Positions 23,589 to 35,830 are shown, counted from the stretch's first letter. The stretch is DNA of 64,000 nucleotides from Phragmites australis (GCF_958298935.1 NC_084921.1:39837001-39901000); one strand, 5' to 3'. Notes: generated by a model not told the origin, from the sequence alone. Numbers and translations are program-made.

Positions 23589-25026
23589 TAGTAAGAGGTA
23601 TATAAAAAAAGTATATGCTGCGTTAGTGCAAGTTAGAGCTAGGTTTCTTTTTGGATTCCCTTCGAGCCCTTTTCCCTGTAGCCAGTGCTGCGTGGTGTTG
23701 CATGGTAGGGCTTGATCGGTTGTTTATAGACGAAAGTGTTCACCGGGTGCAAAGTTTCTAGCTAGTTGCATGCGCACTATATACGCCTACTCTAGTACTC
23801 TGTTACGATCATTGCCATTTGAAAAGTATACATATCATGCATATTATATATTCATATAGGCTCCATTCCAAGTTCCCTTTTGACCCTGGTATAGCGACCC
23901 TTCGAGCTAGCCGTTCTTGAGTGAATCAGATTAGTCATCGGAGGCCCTACGCCCTAGTTTCCACACAATCTGTTGGCTCACAGTTACAGAGAATATTGTG
24001 ACTTTATGCCTATGTACAGTATAATATATTTGTAGGTTGCCCACAAAAAAATTGTAGGTTATAGGGCATTGATCTCTTTTTTATAGTTGTATAAGATGTA
24101 ATATAACGGAAGAATAATGCATATTGTTATATAGAGAATAGGATGCATGGAGAAGATTCTGAGAATAAAGTTTCATCTCATTTGTCAATGCTAATGAAAC
24201 TTTATAACAACATAATTTGATAAAGTCTACTTGAAAGAAAATAAATAATGAGAACTTAAAATATGTAATATATGCGGTCACCTGTGAGGACAAGATGTTA
24301 TATATGTTCTTGCCAGTGTTACCTCGACACAGACACCACTGTCGAAATCCGATACGGATTCAAATGTTCGATTCGATAAAGAAAATTTGGACACATGAAA
24401 TACAACTCGGAATCTGACTCGTAGTTACCGGGACCGGTCTAAAGACAGACCAATACCCTAACCATATATTAAACCAGGAAACAATCTTAATATATATCGA
24501 TTTCATAGATGATAACAAAACACAATGTCATAACTTAACGTTGTTACTTACGATTACATAAAGAACCTCTGAGGGTCAAGAAGCAAATAAACACCGCAGC
24601 TAGCGTAGTTTTCTCGTCTGCATCTTCCATAGGCAGTCGATGTAGAGCACCACCTTAGAATTCTTCATCCTCAAAGTAATCTTTAAAGTTTTCCCCGATT
24701 GAACAGTGTGGTTATAGCAAGTGTGAGTACGTCTGATACTCCGCAAGTTATATTAAAGTAATGATATGAAGACAATCATAATAATAAGTCTTACATAGGT
24801 TTATTTGTATAAAGGCATAATTTAAGTAAAATGTTTAAATAAAAGCAATAGTAAATGACTGAAAATAAATAACCTAAAGAGTTGACCTCTTGACCTCAAC
24901 CAAAGTTAAATACCTCGACTGAAGTTGACCACCTCAAATATGTTTTCCAACCATGAATAAATTATCAACCCAAAGTTTTTCAAGATATTCTAATCATGGA
25001 TAGCATTCCTCGCCGCTCATGACCAT
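23589..25026. other. Spacer, nothing firmly recognised
   Basis: This AT-rich sequence runs up to the LTR at 25027. The part from about 24300 to 25000, with repeated TTGACC/GACCTC phrases near 24890-24930, looks like old retroelement LTR sequence. I cannot place it in a family. Confidence 0.3.
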
Positions 25027-25463
25027 TGTAGGGATCAATGATGTTCTAAGACAGGGTGAATTATGATACCTAAAACTAATTGACTCCAAATGCTTCACAA
25101 GATAAACCTATATTAATTTCTATCTAAAAGTATTCTAGATTCATCTAGTGTGTCTACTCTACCATTTAAAAAGGTTTGCAACTTATAGAGAACTACTTAG
25201 GAAGATAAACATGAAAAGATAGATTTTAACTAAGTAAATGCGAAAACATAAATAAAGTAGATCTACCCACACCATCCCCCTATATTATTATGTAGGCGCG
25301 GTCGCAAGTCACATAATTTTTCACACGAAATACCACAAGTGCGTTTTCTCGTAGTCAAACCCGTAACCTCTAACCTTGTGCGAACATTCCTTACTGTCTT
25401 TATTCATTCCTAACCATTGTATAAAAATAATCTATATAAGATATATGCTCAAAACGAGTGAGA

Positions 25464-25805
25464 CACTATTAGTACAGACGGTTCTAAGTTTAGAATCGTC
25501 TGTACTGTTCCTTTTTGTACATACGGTTCAGGTTTAGAACCATCTGTATTATTCTTTTTTTTTACAGACAGTTCTAGTTTAGAACTGTTTGTATTATTTC
25601 TTTTTTACAGATGATTCTAATTTGGAATCATCGGTAGTATTAGTACAGACAGTTGTAGTTTGTAACCATCCCGCTTTGTTGCAACTGCTCATTGCAATTT
25701 TCTCAGACGGTTCTAGTTTGGAGCCGTCTATAGTACCATTTGTATAGGTGGCTCCATAGATCTGTCTACACAGGAACGTCCCACTAAATAGATTCTGTAG
25801 TAGTG
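25464..25805. mobile_element. Short CACTA-type element with TSD AGA
   Basis: It begins CACTATTAGTACAGACGG and ends GATTCTGTAGTAGTG, the inverted CACTA end. AGA flanks both sides (25461-25463 and 25806-25808), the 3-bp duplication expected for CACTA/En-Spm. The interior is a series of hairpin-like subterminal repeats around ACAGACGGTTCTAA / TTAGAATCGTCTGT, about 45-50 bp apart. At 342 bp it has no transposase and would need one supplied in trans. Confidence 0.85.
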
Positions 25806-26449
25806 AGAGAGAGCAAACTCAGCACAAGGGATTTTTATCCTATGATATCGATGGTATAAACGTCACCCCTAGTCCACGTTGGAGCATCCAACTAGGCTAT
25901 AGCTCCCAGGCGACACTCGATCAAGGCCCTTAAGCCACCTAGGCCTCAATTAGGTTGAGCCGTCAAGCCGCCAAGGCAAGGCCTCACCATAAGCCTCTCT
26001 TTTGGTCACTTGCTGTCGTCTTCACTTTGGAATTTGAGCTACCAAGGCAAGGGTCTCTGCGTCTCTGTACAAACTTCTTACTGCTGCTCCACACCAAGTC
26101 GAAGGGTCAACAAGCATGAGTCACCAAGGCTCATGATGACAGTGAGTCACCAAGACTCCAAGGTATCGATATATCACTTTGTACAATGCAGAATTACTTC
26201 TTAATCCCCTCTCTAGGCAGCAACACCTAGCAACAACTCTCTCTAGGCCTATTAGCACTAACACTCTCTACTATTGTGCTTAATTGCCTTGGATGATCAC
26301 TTTTAGCTCTTTGGTGGCTTCGATGTCTTCTCAAGTGTCTATGAGCTTTCCTGGATTCCAGTGCAATCAAATGGCCGAGTGAAGAGTATTTATAGCCTTA
26401 AACCCATGAACTAGTTGTTGCTCCAATGGCTCAAGCAGACTGCAAACAC

Positions 26450-26960
26450 CGGATGATCCGCGCATTAACAACAGTACAAAGACCAAACCATTCGGTGTGT
26501 ACAATAGTAGAAACTAGCCGTTGTACCGGCACGCAAACTCATTGTGAACACATGATGTTCTGGTGTAACATTCATCATCGGACTATCTGGTGTGTAAACT
26601 TGAGCCAACCGGGCCACTTCTTATTTTGCATTTTTTCGGTGTGTATAGTCCTCTTATCACCGGACCATTCGATGTGTACAACTCCTCTCTTCACTAAAAA
26701 CCTCCTAGAAAATGCTCCGTTGAAGTCTCCGGTGTACACTCCTCTTCATCGCTGGACCATACGATGTGTACAACTCATCTACTACACCTCCTAGAAAATG
26801 CAATGCTCTTTTGTGTATATCACCTCAATACCGGACCATCCGGTGTGTTCTTCAACTTTTCTTCTGTGTCAAAATACTCCAGTGTGTATACTTGTCTGAG
26901 CATCGAATCATCTGTTGTGTTATCTTTTTTTAGCACCGGATCATCCGGTGAGTGCAATTT
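26450..26960. repeat. Palindromic CCGGA..TCCGGTGTGT array in the left LTR
   Basis: Eight or nine diverged units are present, such as ACCGGACCATCCGGTGTGTT (26830s) and CACCGGATCATCCGGTGAGT (26935-26954). Shorter half-units (CTCCGGTGTACA) lie between them. The array is collinear with that at 31440-31960 in the other LTR and related to 4490-5040. Confidence 0.75.
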
Positions 26961-27133
26961 TCTCTAACTCGTTCAGTTCAAACTTTCTTGAGTTTAGCTT
27001 GGGTGGCTTCTTCATGTATAGCATCCATGAGACCTACTAAAGTATATACTAGATAAAATGTTAGTCACATTGACTATATTGTTATTAATCACTAAAATCA
27101 CATACATTCCCTAAAAGAGTCATGTTCGCTACA

Positions 27134-28835
27134 ATCTCTCCGTTTTTGTGATTGATGACAACACAACCAAAACAAGTGGCAAAACATAAATGATACCAAA
27201 TGTAAAGTGCGCAAATAATGAATGACAATAATTTACGAAGTGCACAAGCTCTTACCACTTTGCTTGGATACATGGTAAGAACAACCAATGATACCAATTG
27301 TAAGGAAACTAATCATACCAATTGAAAGTGCTCCAATGATACCAACTGAAGAAAATATCATATCTTTGTCATAACTTGTTCTTACCTTCAGTTTGTCTCC
27401 CTTTTGTTGTGACTATCATGGAGACAATTCCCACCCTTTATCCATTATCATTGTCTCTCTTGATCAACCTATGCAAGAATTCTTTGTTTCGCACGCTTCT
27501 TGCCTTAATATAACTTGTAATCCTTCCATGTGCACTTCTTGCATCATGTTTCTCTCTTTGTCAACAATCTTGTATCATGCAACTTGAACTTGCTTTGGTC
27601 AACAAAATTCTCCCATTTGTCAACAATCTCAAAAAAACTACAAACACATGTTAAACTCAAGGAAAAACGTTAAAGTACACGGGAGAGATCTTCATAAACT
27701 ATGATCTAATAAGATGATATTATTTGTAAAAATCCAATAGAAAGGAATGATAACAACTATAGGGTAAATGGTATCAATCGTATGTATACATGCCAACTGT
27801 AAGAATTCAATTGAAATGAGCTATATGGATATCATTTAAAATGGAACACAATTTATGAAACTCACATAATATGATCTAACTTCCCATACATATGTTCATA
27901 CATACGATGAGTGAAATATATGCACAACTAGATAATTTGATAAGATAGGAAGTTTAAGCCATATTATGTATGGAGGTAACTTAAAAGATCAAATGAGTTA
28001 ACAATAATACCAATTGACGAATAAACATTATATACGTTCGGGGACTTATAGATTACTCCATAAAACTATAAAAGATATCACTTGTAATACATGTTAGTCT
28101 CAAAATCATAACTCATAGGATATGGTCCCCCTAAATATTTCCATATAAGTGTCGAATACTTGTGAGACACATCACTTGTCATTGATAACAATTAGAAATT
28201 TATCCTATAGGTTGGATTCATGGTATATAAAGTATACCACTTGAAGGAATATGGCATGTAAAGAACCTACAACTAATAAACAATGTAGGATGCTTATAGG
28301 TTAGAGAGAAACACAAGCAACCTAACATATGAAAAAAAACCTATACTAGGCATTGCAAGGAAATGAAATAAGCACATGCAATCGTAGACAAGGCAAAGGT
28401 ACTAGATGCAAAAACAAAATACATGAACAAAAATCTAGCCATCATTACCTCTTTTTTTAACATTTTGATGTGGAATTTTGGGTATATGATGATCAAGATT
28501 TACATCAATGTGCCCAATCTTTTATACTTGCCTTCTTACTTGAATCTTCACTTCATCTTGTGTGCCAAGTCCCCAAAACCTCTGAGCTGACTCGTGGACT
28601 TCAAGTTTTCTTTGGAACCCAAATCGAATGGGCCCCTTCATGTTGGTGATGACTTCCTTAGCACTAAAATGGGTGGTTCTACCCTCGATCCTTTCTTCCA
28701 ACCATGTGTGCAACCACTTTGCCATTGTCCTACTTTTTGAGCTTGTAGAAGTTGCTCTTGATCTTGATCTTGTAGTTGGCCTTGGTGTAGAAGTTGGTGG
28801 TCTTGTTTATAAGGTTCATCGTATTTTTCTTCTCC
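27134..28835 (-). other. Noncoding interior of the gag-only copia
   Basis: This AT-rich sequence lies where pol would be expected. A motif like GATACCAATTG(T/A)AAG recurs at irregular spacing (for example 27285, 27315, 27340 and 28005). No protease, integrase or reverse transcriptase motif is visible on either strand. Confidence 0.6.
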
Positions 28836-30510
28836 TTAATCTCCTTCTTGACTTATTTGCATTAGAATGATTTGTGGCATTCTTGATAACACTTGAAACA
28901 TGTAACGATGGACCCCCTCCGCAAGCTTGTTCACCATATTATCACAGTTATCTTGAGGAGGTTGGATATGATTCTTCCCCTTCAATCTTGCTAAGTCCTT
29001 CTTGAGATTCTCCACTTCTTGATTAAGCTCATCATTTTCTTGTGCAATAAGATCATTACATGATTCTACAATAACATTCTCAACACATGTCTTGTTGCAA
29101 AGAGGTGAGATTGATAGATCAATCAAATCATCACAAGAAGTGAAAGCATCTACCTTAGGATTTAAATAAAAAAGAGAACTAAATTGCTTCAAATGGACCT
29201 TAAGCTGAGATTCAATGTCATCAAGTTTTGCCTTAAGCTCTTCATACTTATCGTTTAGCAATTCAAATTTGCTCAATAATTGTTTATAATTAGAAACAAA
29301 GGAATCATGAATGTCACTAAAGGCATTGAATTTCATAAGTTCTTTAGCTTATTTTTTTAAGGCTCTTGGTTGCTTATTTATCAATTCAAGAAATTTTTCT
29401 TAAGATGGTGAATTCTCATTGGATTCATCATTACTTACATCGTTTTTCATACCTTTAGCCACAAGTCACTTGTGTGATGACGACTTTGATGAAGAGCTTC
29501 TCTTGGAGGAATGGATGGTGAAGCTCTTATCACTTGAGATTGAATCTTCATCTTCACTCACCCATGTTCCTATGCTTGCAAATGCTTTTCCTCTTTCCCT
29601 TATCTCCCTATTGTTTTTGGTCTTCTTCTCCTTTTTGATATGATCAACTATGTTGACCAAGTCTTTCTGGAGATTGGATGATTGATCTTAGCGTTCATCC
29701 TCTTGAGATTCTTCTCCAATCTTGAGATAAGCTTGGTGATCTTGAGATCTATTTCTTCATCACTTGATGTGCTTTTCTCATCTTCGTCATCGCTCTCTTC
29801 ATCTTCATCACCATCATCTTTGCTTGAGCTTGACTCTTGCTCTTGCCTTCTCATCTTCATATGTGGGTGAAGAGCATGCTTGCTTGTGAGGGCAAGGTTA
29901 TTGGCATCAGATGAGGAGGAAGCTTCAGCTTCTATGTTCATGGTCATCTCATGGGTGGTGATATTACTGAGAACTTAGCTTAGAATTATCTTGCAAATGT
30001 CGTCATTATCGTGATGATGGAAACTATCAACTTGTACTTTGGAAGTAGAGGTTGAAGTATTCTTCTTACCACTTGATCATTTCTAATTGGCGTCAAACCT
30101 AGCACATTGATCTAATTGACAAGAATATTCAAACGTGAGTATATGTCATTAGCATTTTGATAGGCAAGTTGTTGATACTATTGAGCTTAGTATCACATGA
30201 TATTTCTCATTGCGCATATCCTTTGTGCATCATGTATTTCAATAAAATTAGTCCAAATATCATGTGTATTAGTGAGAGAATATACTCGATTGAATGCATC
30301 AATGCTTAGAGATGACAAAATGATACTCTTCACTAAAGTATCGAATTGCCTCTCTTTGTTTGTGATACGTTACTTTATCCCCTCCTTGGTGACTCTCCAA
30401 ACATTTAAACCTTTGGCTTGCAAATGACAAGTTATTAGAATTTTTCAACAGAGAAGTGAGCGCCATCAAAATATGGAGCACTACTGGTATACATCCCTAT
30501 CTCAGACATC
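28836..30510 (-). pseudogene. copia gag (UBN2 plus coiled coil), broken
   Basis: The minus-strand reading starts at ATG 30510 (MSEIGMYTSSAPYFDGAHFS) and soon meets stops. Later pieces include FIEIHDAQRICAMRN and NANDIYSRLNILVN (UBN2 gag), then an acidic Ser-rich part (SSSKDDGDEDEESDDEDEKS, around 29830-29770). A KALVAKG-like boundary and a long coiled coil follow (KFELLNDKYEELKAKLDDIE near 29280-29210, then ENDELNQEVENLKKDLARLK near 29040-28980). The order matches SIRE-lineage gag. Stops and frame changes near 30450, 30060, 29970 and 29405 rule out a full protein. Confidence 0.8.
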
Positions 30511-30545
30511 ACAACTCTAGAATGTTAAGCTTATCAAGAGTACGA

Positions 30546-30558
30546 GGCTTTGATACCA
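30546..30558 (-). other. Primer-binding site of the gag-only copia
   Basis: On the minus strand TGGTATCAAAGCC lies two bases after the LTR end. It is a one-base variant of the usual initiator methionine tRNA site. Confidence 0.85.
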
Positions 30559-30560
30559 CT

Positions 30561-32141
30561 TGAAGGGATTAATGATGTCCTAAGAGGTAGTGAATTATGA
30601 CACTTAAAACTAACCAGCTCCAAAAACTTCACAAGATAAACATATATCAATTCTATCTAAATGTGTTCTAGAGTCATCTAGTATGTCTCTCTATCGTTCA
30701 AAAGGTTTGCAGTCTGTAGCCAATAATAGCAAACTATTCTAGGAAGGTAAACATGTAAAGTTAGATTGCAAGAATATAAATACGAAAACGTAAAGATGGA
30801 AGAGAGAGCAGACTCAACACAAGAGATTTTTATCCCATTGTATCAATGGCATAAACGTCACCCCTAATCCATGTTGGAGCAGCCACCTAGGCTATGGCTC
30901 CGGGATGGCACTCGGTCACGGCCCTTGAGGCACTTAGGCCTCAAGTAGGTTGAGCCCCTAAGCCATCACGGTAAGGTCTCACTATAAGCCTCTCTTTCAG
31001 TCATTTGCCGTTGTTTTCAATTCGAAGCTTGAATCATCAAGGCAAGGGTCTTCACGTCCACATACAAGAGTTTTTACCGTTGCTCCACATCAAGTTGGAG
31101 GGTCAACAAGCATGAGCCACCAAGGCTCACGATGCCGGCAAGTCACCAAGACTTTAAGGTATCAGCGTACCACTTGGTACAATATATGATCACTCCTTGA
31201 TCTCCTCTCTAGGTAGCAACACCTAGCAACAACTCTCTCTAGGCCTATTAGCACTAATCACTCTCTAATCTTATGCTTAATTATCCTGGTGATCACTTTT
31301 AGTACTTCGGTGGCTTGGATGTCTTCTCAAATATCTATGAGCTTCCCTGGACTCCAGCACACTCAAATAGCCGAGTGGTGGATATTTATATCTCAAACCC
31401 ACACATTAGTCGTTGCTTCAACGATCGCAAAAGACTACAAACACCGGATGATCCGGCGTTAACAACAATACAAACACTGGACCATCCAGTGTGTACAATA
31501 GTAGAAAAATAGCCTTTGAAACCCCACTCAAACACATTGTAACACACTGGATATATTGGTGTAACCTTGAACTTCATCATCGGACTATCTGGTATGTATA
31601 CTTCAGCCGACTGAGCTACTTCTTCTGCACTGTTTATTGTCCGGTGTGTAGATCTTCATTCTTCAATAGTTCTCTAGAGAAATGCTCCAGTATTATATCC
31701 CCTTTGAGCACTGTACTATCTGGTGTAGTCTTCATTTTCTCCTCTGAGCTGAAAAATAATCCAATGAGGCTATCTCAGTGATCATCGAACCATCTATTGA
31801 GTTCACCCTTCTTCTAAAAATTGCACTTTTCCTGTAAAACACTCTAGTGTTAATACCACTCTAACACCGGACCATCTTGTATGTTATTTCTGAAAAGCTT
31901 ATTCTGAGCCAAGAACACTCCGGTTTGTACAACAATCTAAACATCAGACCATCCAGTGAGTGCAATTTCCTCTGAACTCGTCCAATTCAAACTTTTTTAG
32001 TTTGGTTTCGGTGGCTTCTTCATATATTGTATCCATGAGACCTACTAAAACATATACTTGATAAGTATGTTAGTCCTATTAACTATATTATCATTAATCA
32101 CCAAAATCACATATATACCCAAAAAGATCATGTTTGCTACA
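30561..32141 (-). repeat. Right (5') LTR of the gag-only copia
   Basis: It starts TGAAGGGATTAATGATGTCC and ends TTTGCTACA, 1,581 bp in all. It lacks the 0.55-kb segment present in the left LTR and otherwise aligns with it. Confidence 0.8.
31440..31960. repeat. Palindromic CCGGA..TCCGGTGTGT array in the right LTR
   Basis: Units include CACCGGATGATCCGGCG (31442), CACTGGACCATCCAGTGTGT (31475), ATCGGACTATCTGGTATGT (31579) and ACATCAGACCATCCAGTGAG (31941-31960). They are in the same order as in the left LTR. Confidence 0.75.
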
Positions 32142-32637
32142 CCGGCCCAGAGGGAGAGGGGGCAGGCTAGGGAGAGGCGGGCCGCAGGGGAGGGGGGTGG
32201 GCTGAGGAAGAGAGGGAGCTCCGGAGAGGGTTTTATTTCTTCTTTTTGTTTTGTTTTGGCTTTCTTTTCTCATTTCTTTGCATTTCTTATATATTATTTA
32301 TTTCTCTAAGAAAATTTTGGTTTTCAAAAATTCAGGTTGTTACATGGGTGTTTGATTCGGGAAAAAAAAGATACGGGTGTCCAGTAACATTGGTTCTTAC
32401 CCCTATTTTAAATGCATTAATTTCATTTGAAATAACTCTTGCAATAATTCTCACTTCTAATTGGGAGTTAGAACTCCACTTAGGACCTTGAGATTGCTAA
32501 AGGAGCATCTAGTTCCAATCCCAGTGGAGTGAGGTATGTGAGGAGGGTACCTAGGGTCTGATATCAGTTGTTGCACGTAGAGCGTTGCGTGACACGCTCC
32601 TTCAGAATGCTAAACGAGCATTCAGTTCTAGTTCCAC
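32142..32637. other. Possible LTR-end fragment and spacer
   Basis: A purine-rich GC block (32142-32235) is followed by a T-rich stretch ending CAGGTTGTTACA at 32342. This resembles the end of a gypsy LTR, but no partner was found. GCTAAA(G/C)GAGCAT occurs near 32496 and 32609, so a short direct repeat may be present. Confidence 0.3.
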
Positions 32638-33005
32638 TAGACCCTCTTTGAACGCAGGATTATCAAAATGCAAGAATAAGAAAAACGTAGGTTTAAAATT
32701 GCTTAGCACTTGCAATCCTACATTAATTTAGAACGCGAAAAAGTTTATAATAGAGCATTTGGAGGGAGCGCAGAAAAAACATAGAAATTTGAGGAAAGAG
32801 ATTAACACAAAGGGAACTTTTCAAGAGGTTAAACCTCTTGCTATAATTCCCTCCAAAATTTCGATGGAACAAATCATTCCATAGGAATTTTGGAGGATTT
32901 GTAGAAACACAATTCTTTGTTCCAAAGAGCTTCATAGAAAAGTTTCTTATAAGATTCAAATCCTCCAAAATTCCTCTATTGTTTCAATGTTCCAAAGGTG
33001 GCCTA
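32638..33005. mobile_element. MITE, probably hAT-type, about 370 bp
   Basis: The left end TAGACCCTCTTTGAACGCAG and the reverse complement of the right end (TAGGCCACCTTTGGAACATT) match over most positions. The interior, with 'aatgcaagaataagaaaaacgtagg' at one side and CCTCCAAAATTCC blocks, is typical of a widespread grass hAT MITE family. No exact 8-bp duplication is visible. Confidence 0.6.
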
Positions 33006-34759
33006 AAAAGTGTATTGGCTCCCGGGTCAGTCGCTAAACGTGCTAGCCCAGCGACAAGGAGAACAACAACATCATGCTTAAGTAGGACATTTCATCAGGA
33101 TAAAAGGCTTTCCAATAGGTAAATATTACATCAAATTTTATAAGTTGGGTCTCTTCTCTTTCCATAACTGATGTGGAACTGTGCCAATGTGATGGTTATG
33201 GACTTATGGTGCAAACACTCAATAGATCTGTTTCATTCCTCTTCTTTATGTTTTTAATTAAAATGTGATGTTCTCTAACAACATGACCAAGATGTCTTGT
33301 CATAAGCTTATGATTTCCCCCTTCGGTTATGTTTGGTCTTGCATCTTGCATTTTTTTTAGCACACTTTTTTCGAGTAGCGTCTATTTTGAAGTACAACTC
33401 AAATTCCACAAAATAATTCGATTCATGACCTCAGGAAACCTACAGATATTCCTTTGCATCCTAGCTTTGCCACTTGAGAAGCATATCAGAATATATAGCC
33501 CCCATTTTTTGCATTGCTTCAGTTGGACCACCAACAGAACCTGACACTACAGCCACCGAATTTCCAAAGTCACAAGCTCCATCAAATCCACATGCATGAT
33601 GGGATCTGTAAATAAGAGATGCATCGACTCCGGTGCCAATACCGGCGCCAGAATCTGAATCTTAGGGGACATCCATGATTCAGTCTTGACAGCTCGGTAG
33701 CATGGACCATAATTCTGTATTCCATCCAGCTGGGGACTTGCCGCCTTGACAGTCTCTTCACTTCACTATTTTAGAAGAAGCAGAATTAGCGTCTACAGGC
33801 GTGTGCACTACAAATGGATGGTTTTCAGCATGTTCCCCCTTTTCCTTTTTTTTAAGCCCTGAGCAGGAGCACTGCTCCTTCATTTAAGGAGGAGAAATTT
33901 GAATATTACATGTGTTGTGATCACATAAATAAACTAATAGGCGTCTCGATGTATAACATATGAAACTAGGCTATCTTTGGCACACCACAAGTTAGCTTCC
34001 GCAGGCGCATCTCTTCTTTAATCAGATTGAAGACTTACAAGGCTACGTTCACTTGTTTATCAAATACTCTTCAGTTTATCTCCTTTCATAAATTCCAGAT
34101 AGCATACATAATGATAAGTGGTGAACTTAGAAAAAAATGATCCAGTGTCCTATTTGTTAGACTAGAGATTTGAGTGTCCCACTTATTAGATTAAGAGATA
34201 TCTTATAGACCTAAGTACATATGATAGATCACCGTAAAACAAAATATGTTACCTGATGTCTGCTTTGAACGTGAGTCCACCCCTGATGATGTTCGTTGCA
34301 GATGTACGCCTCTGATTGCACTAGCAAGGACATGAAACCGTCCCACCAATCCTGAATTGACTGTTCTTGATCAGGCGCCTTTTCCTTTGCATGTCATGTT
34401 ACTCGCCAAGTTGACAAGAATTTTGTAACATGCACCAGCAGCCTTAGAACATCACATTGGAACCTTCGGTGATTCACAAGGTTTCCAGAGTTGAAGAAAT
34501 AAAAAGTGTTTGTCCTGCAGGCACAAAAGCTCCCACCTAAAAGTTTGTTTGGAATGAAGGAACTTCATGTTAATATGTTGAGAACTTCGCAGGAACAACA
34601 CGATTCCGACATGATTGCTATGAGTATTTTTTTTTCAGACGGACTAAAAGTTCCTGTGTCCTTGGCATATGCCAACAAAGGCAAACATTTTGCTGAAATA
34701 TAGAATCAACTAAAAGTTCAAACAATCAGTGTGTCACACAGATATATGTCAATTGACTT
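33006..34759. other. Intergenic, no gene recognised
   Basis: No exon, RNA gene or transposon end could be supported. Short frames such as 34506-34703 show no domain. Confidence 0.35.
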
Positions 34760-34983
34760 TAGATCCTGTTTGATAAAACTTTAGCTCTTAACTCCACATT
34801 AGATATTATGTTTGAAAGCTAAGATAAAATGATTTAAATCTCTATTTTGATATTAAAAAGAAAATAAAATGGCTTATCTCAATATCTTTGGTGTACCATA
34901 GCTCTAGCTTCATAAATTTTTGGAGCTAAGAATATCTAATTTCAAAAAAAAAAAAATAGAGGTGAAGCTATGCCAAATAGATC
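34760..34983. mobile_element. Small MITE
   Basis: The left end AGATCCTGTTTGATAAAACTT and the reverse complement of the right end (AGATCTATTTGGCATAGCTT) agree at about 13 of 20 positions. The interior of about 220 bp is AT-rich, with inverted TTAGCTC/GAGCTAA blocks. The target duplication is unclear. Confidence 0.5.
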
Positions 34984-35429
34984 TTTCGCCTCAGCTCACA
35001 AATTGTGTGTATTCCAACTTGTATGTACGCCTAGGATTGAATGACAATTTGGCATATATCTTTGTGCTTTGGTCCACTTGTTAAAGGACCGTGATTCCCA
35101 ACCAGATTAAAGGATGTTCAGATACTGATTGAATGCGTTTTTTCCTTGTTCAGGGTCATCTTGTGGACAGGAAATAGGGCCGTCCGCTTTTCAAGTTCGG
35201 ATAGAAAGAACGATCACTTTCGGCGGATACCTAAAATAGGGGCAGCCTCTTAGGATCTCAACAGGTTTTTCTCCTCCTATACTGACCACTCCTCGACCAG
35301 ACGAGGAGTCGTTGCCCTATTTTGTAGCTACCCCATAGGTCGTAGAAATGTTATTGGTCGTCAAACAACGGGTGCCTTCTACGACCAGAGACAACACGCA
35401 TAGGGCCACACTTGTATGTAGGCTGTTCA

Positions 35430-35830
35430 CGTTGATTAGACTGGGGGCTGGAGCGATCTCGACCCCACCGGCCAGCGATGCCTTCAGGTACACATTTCAA
35501 TTAAATTTACAGGCCACCAAATAATGTTGCGGAGTATGAGGGCCTCTTATCTGGAATACGAGCAGCCTCCGCACGAGGGGTAAAACGCCTAGTAGCGATG
35601 AGGGACTCGCTACTGGCTGTGAGCCAAGTGCAAAAAGTTTCCTGTGCTCGGACCAAATGATAGCGACATACTTCTCCGAAGTGAGAAAGCTAGAGTGATG
35701 CTTCGTCGGTTTCGAAGTCAAGCACGTCCCTCGCAAGGATGGCTTCCTAGCCAATGGGCTGACCCGTCTAGCCTCTTTTTGTGCACCTATCCCGGTCGGA
35801 GTCTTTGAAAAAGGATTCACACAACCACCC
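35430..35830 (+). pseudogene. gypsy RNase H relic
   Basis: After one frameshift near 35520 the reading ATNNVAEYEGLLSGIRAASA, then RGVKRLVAMRDSLLAVSQ, matches the plant gypsy RNase H pattern (ATNNVAEYEALL..LVV.GDSQLVV.Q). Here the usual GDSQ catalytic Asp is RDSL. KHVPRKDGFLANGLTRLAS follows, the usual boundary before integrase. Stops interrupt it near 35690. Confidence 0.75.

Larger units (their letters stand above)
25027..27133 (-). repeat. Left (3') LTR of the gag-only copia, carrying a CACTA insertion
   Basis: It starts TGTAGGGATCAATGATGTTC and ends TTCGCTACA. It aligns with the right LTR except for about 0.55 kb at 25255-25805 that the right LTR lacks; this includes a CACTA element. On the minus strand the adjacent internal sequence AAAAACGGAGAGAT (27134-27147) is the polypurine tract. 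Confidence 0.8.
25027..32141 (-). mobile_element. Gag-only SIRE-type copia derivative (non-autonomous)
   Basis: It has LTRs at 25027-27133 and 30561-32141, a primer-binding site at the right LTR and a purine tract next to the left LTR, so it is transcribed right to left. The 3.4-kb interior holds a broken gag (28836-30510) and AT-rich sequence, but no protease, integrase or reverse transcriptase. The LTR ends are TG[A/T]AGGGAT on one side and GCTACA on the other. Flanking bases (ACCAT and CCGGC) do not form a target duplication, so one side may be rearranged. Confidence 0.8.

Noticed and set aside
25470..25740. CRISPR-like regular repeats
   Set aside because: The regularly spaced GGTTCTA words are CACTA subterminal repeats in a plant genome; they alternate in orientation and lack unique spacers.
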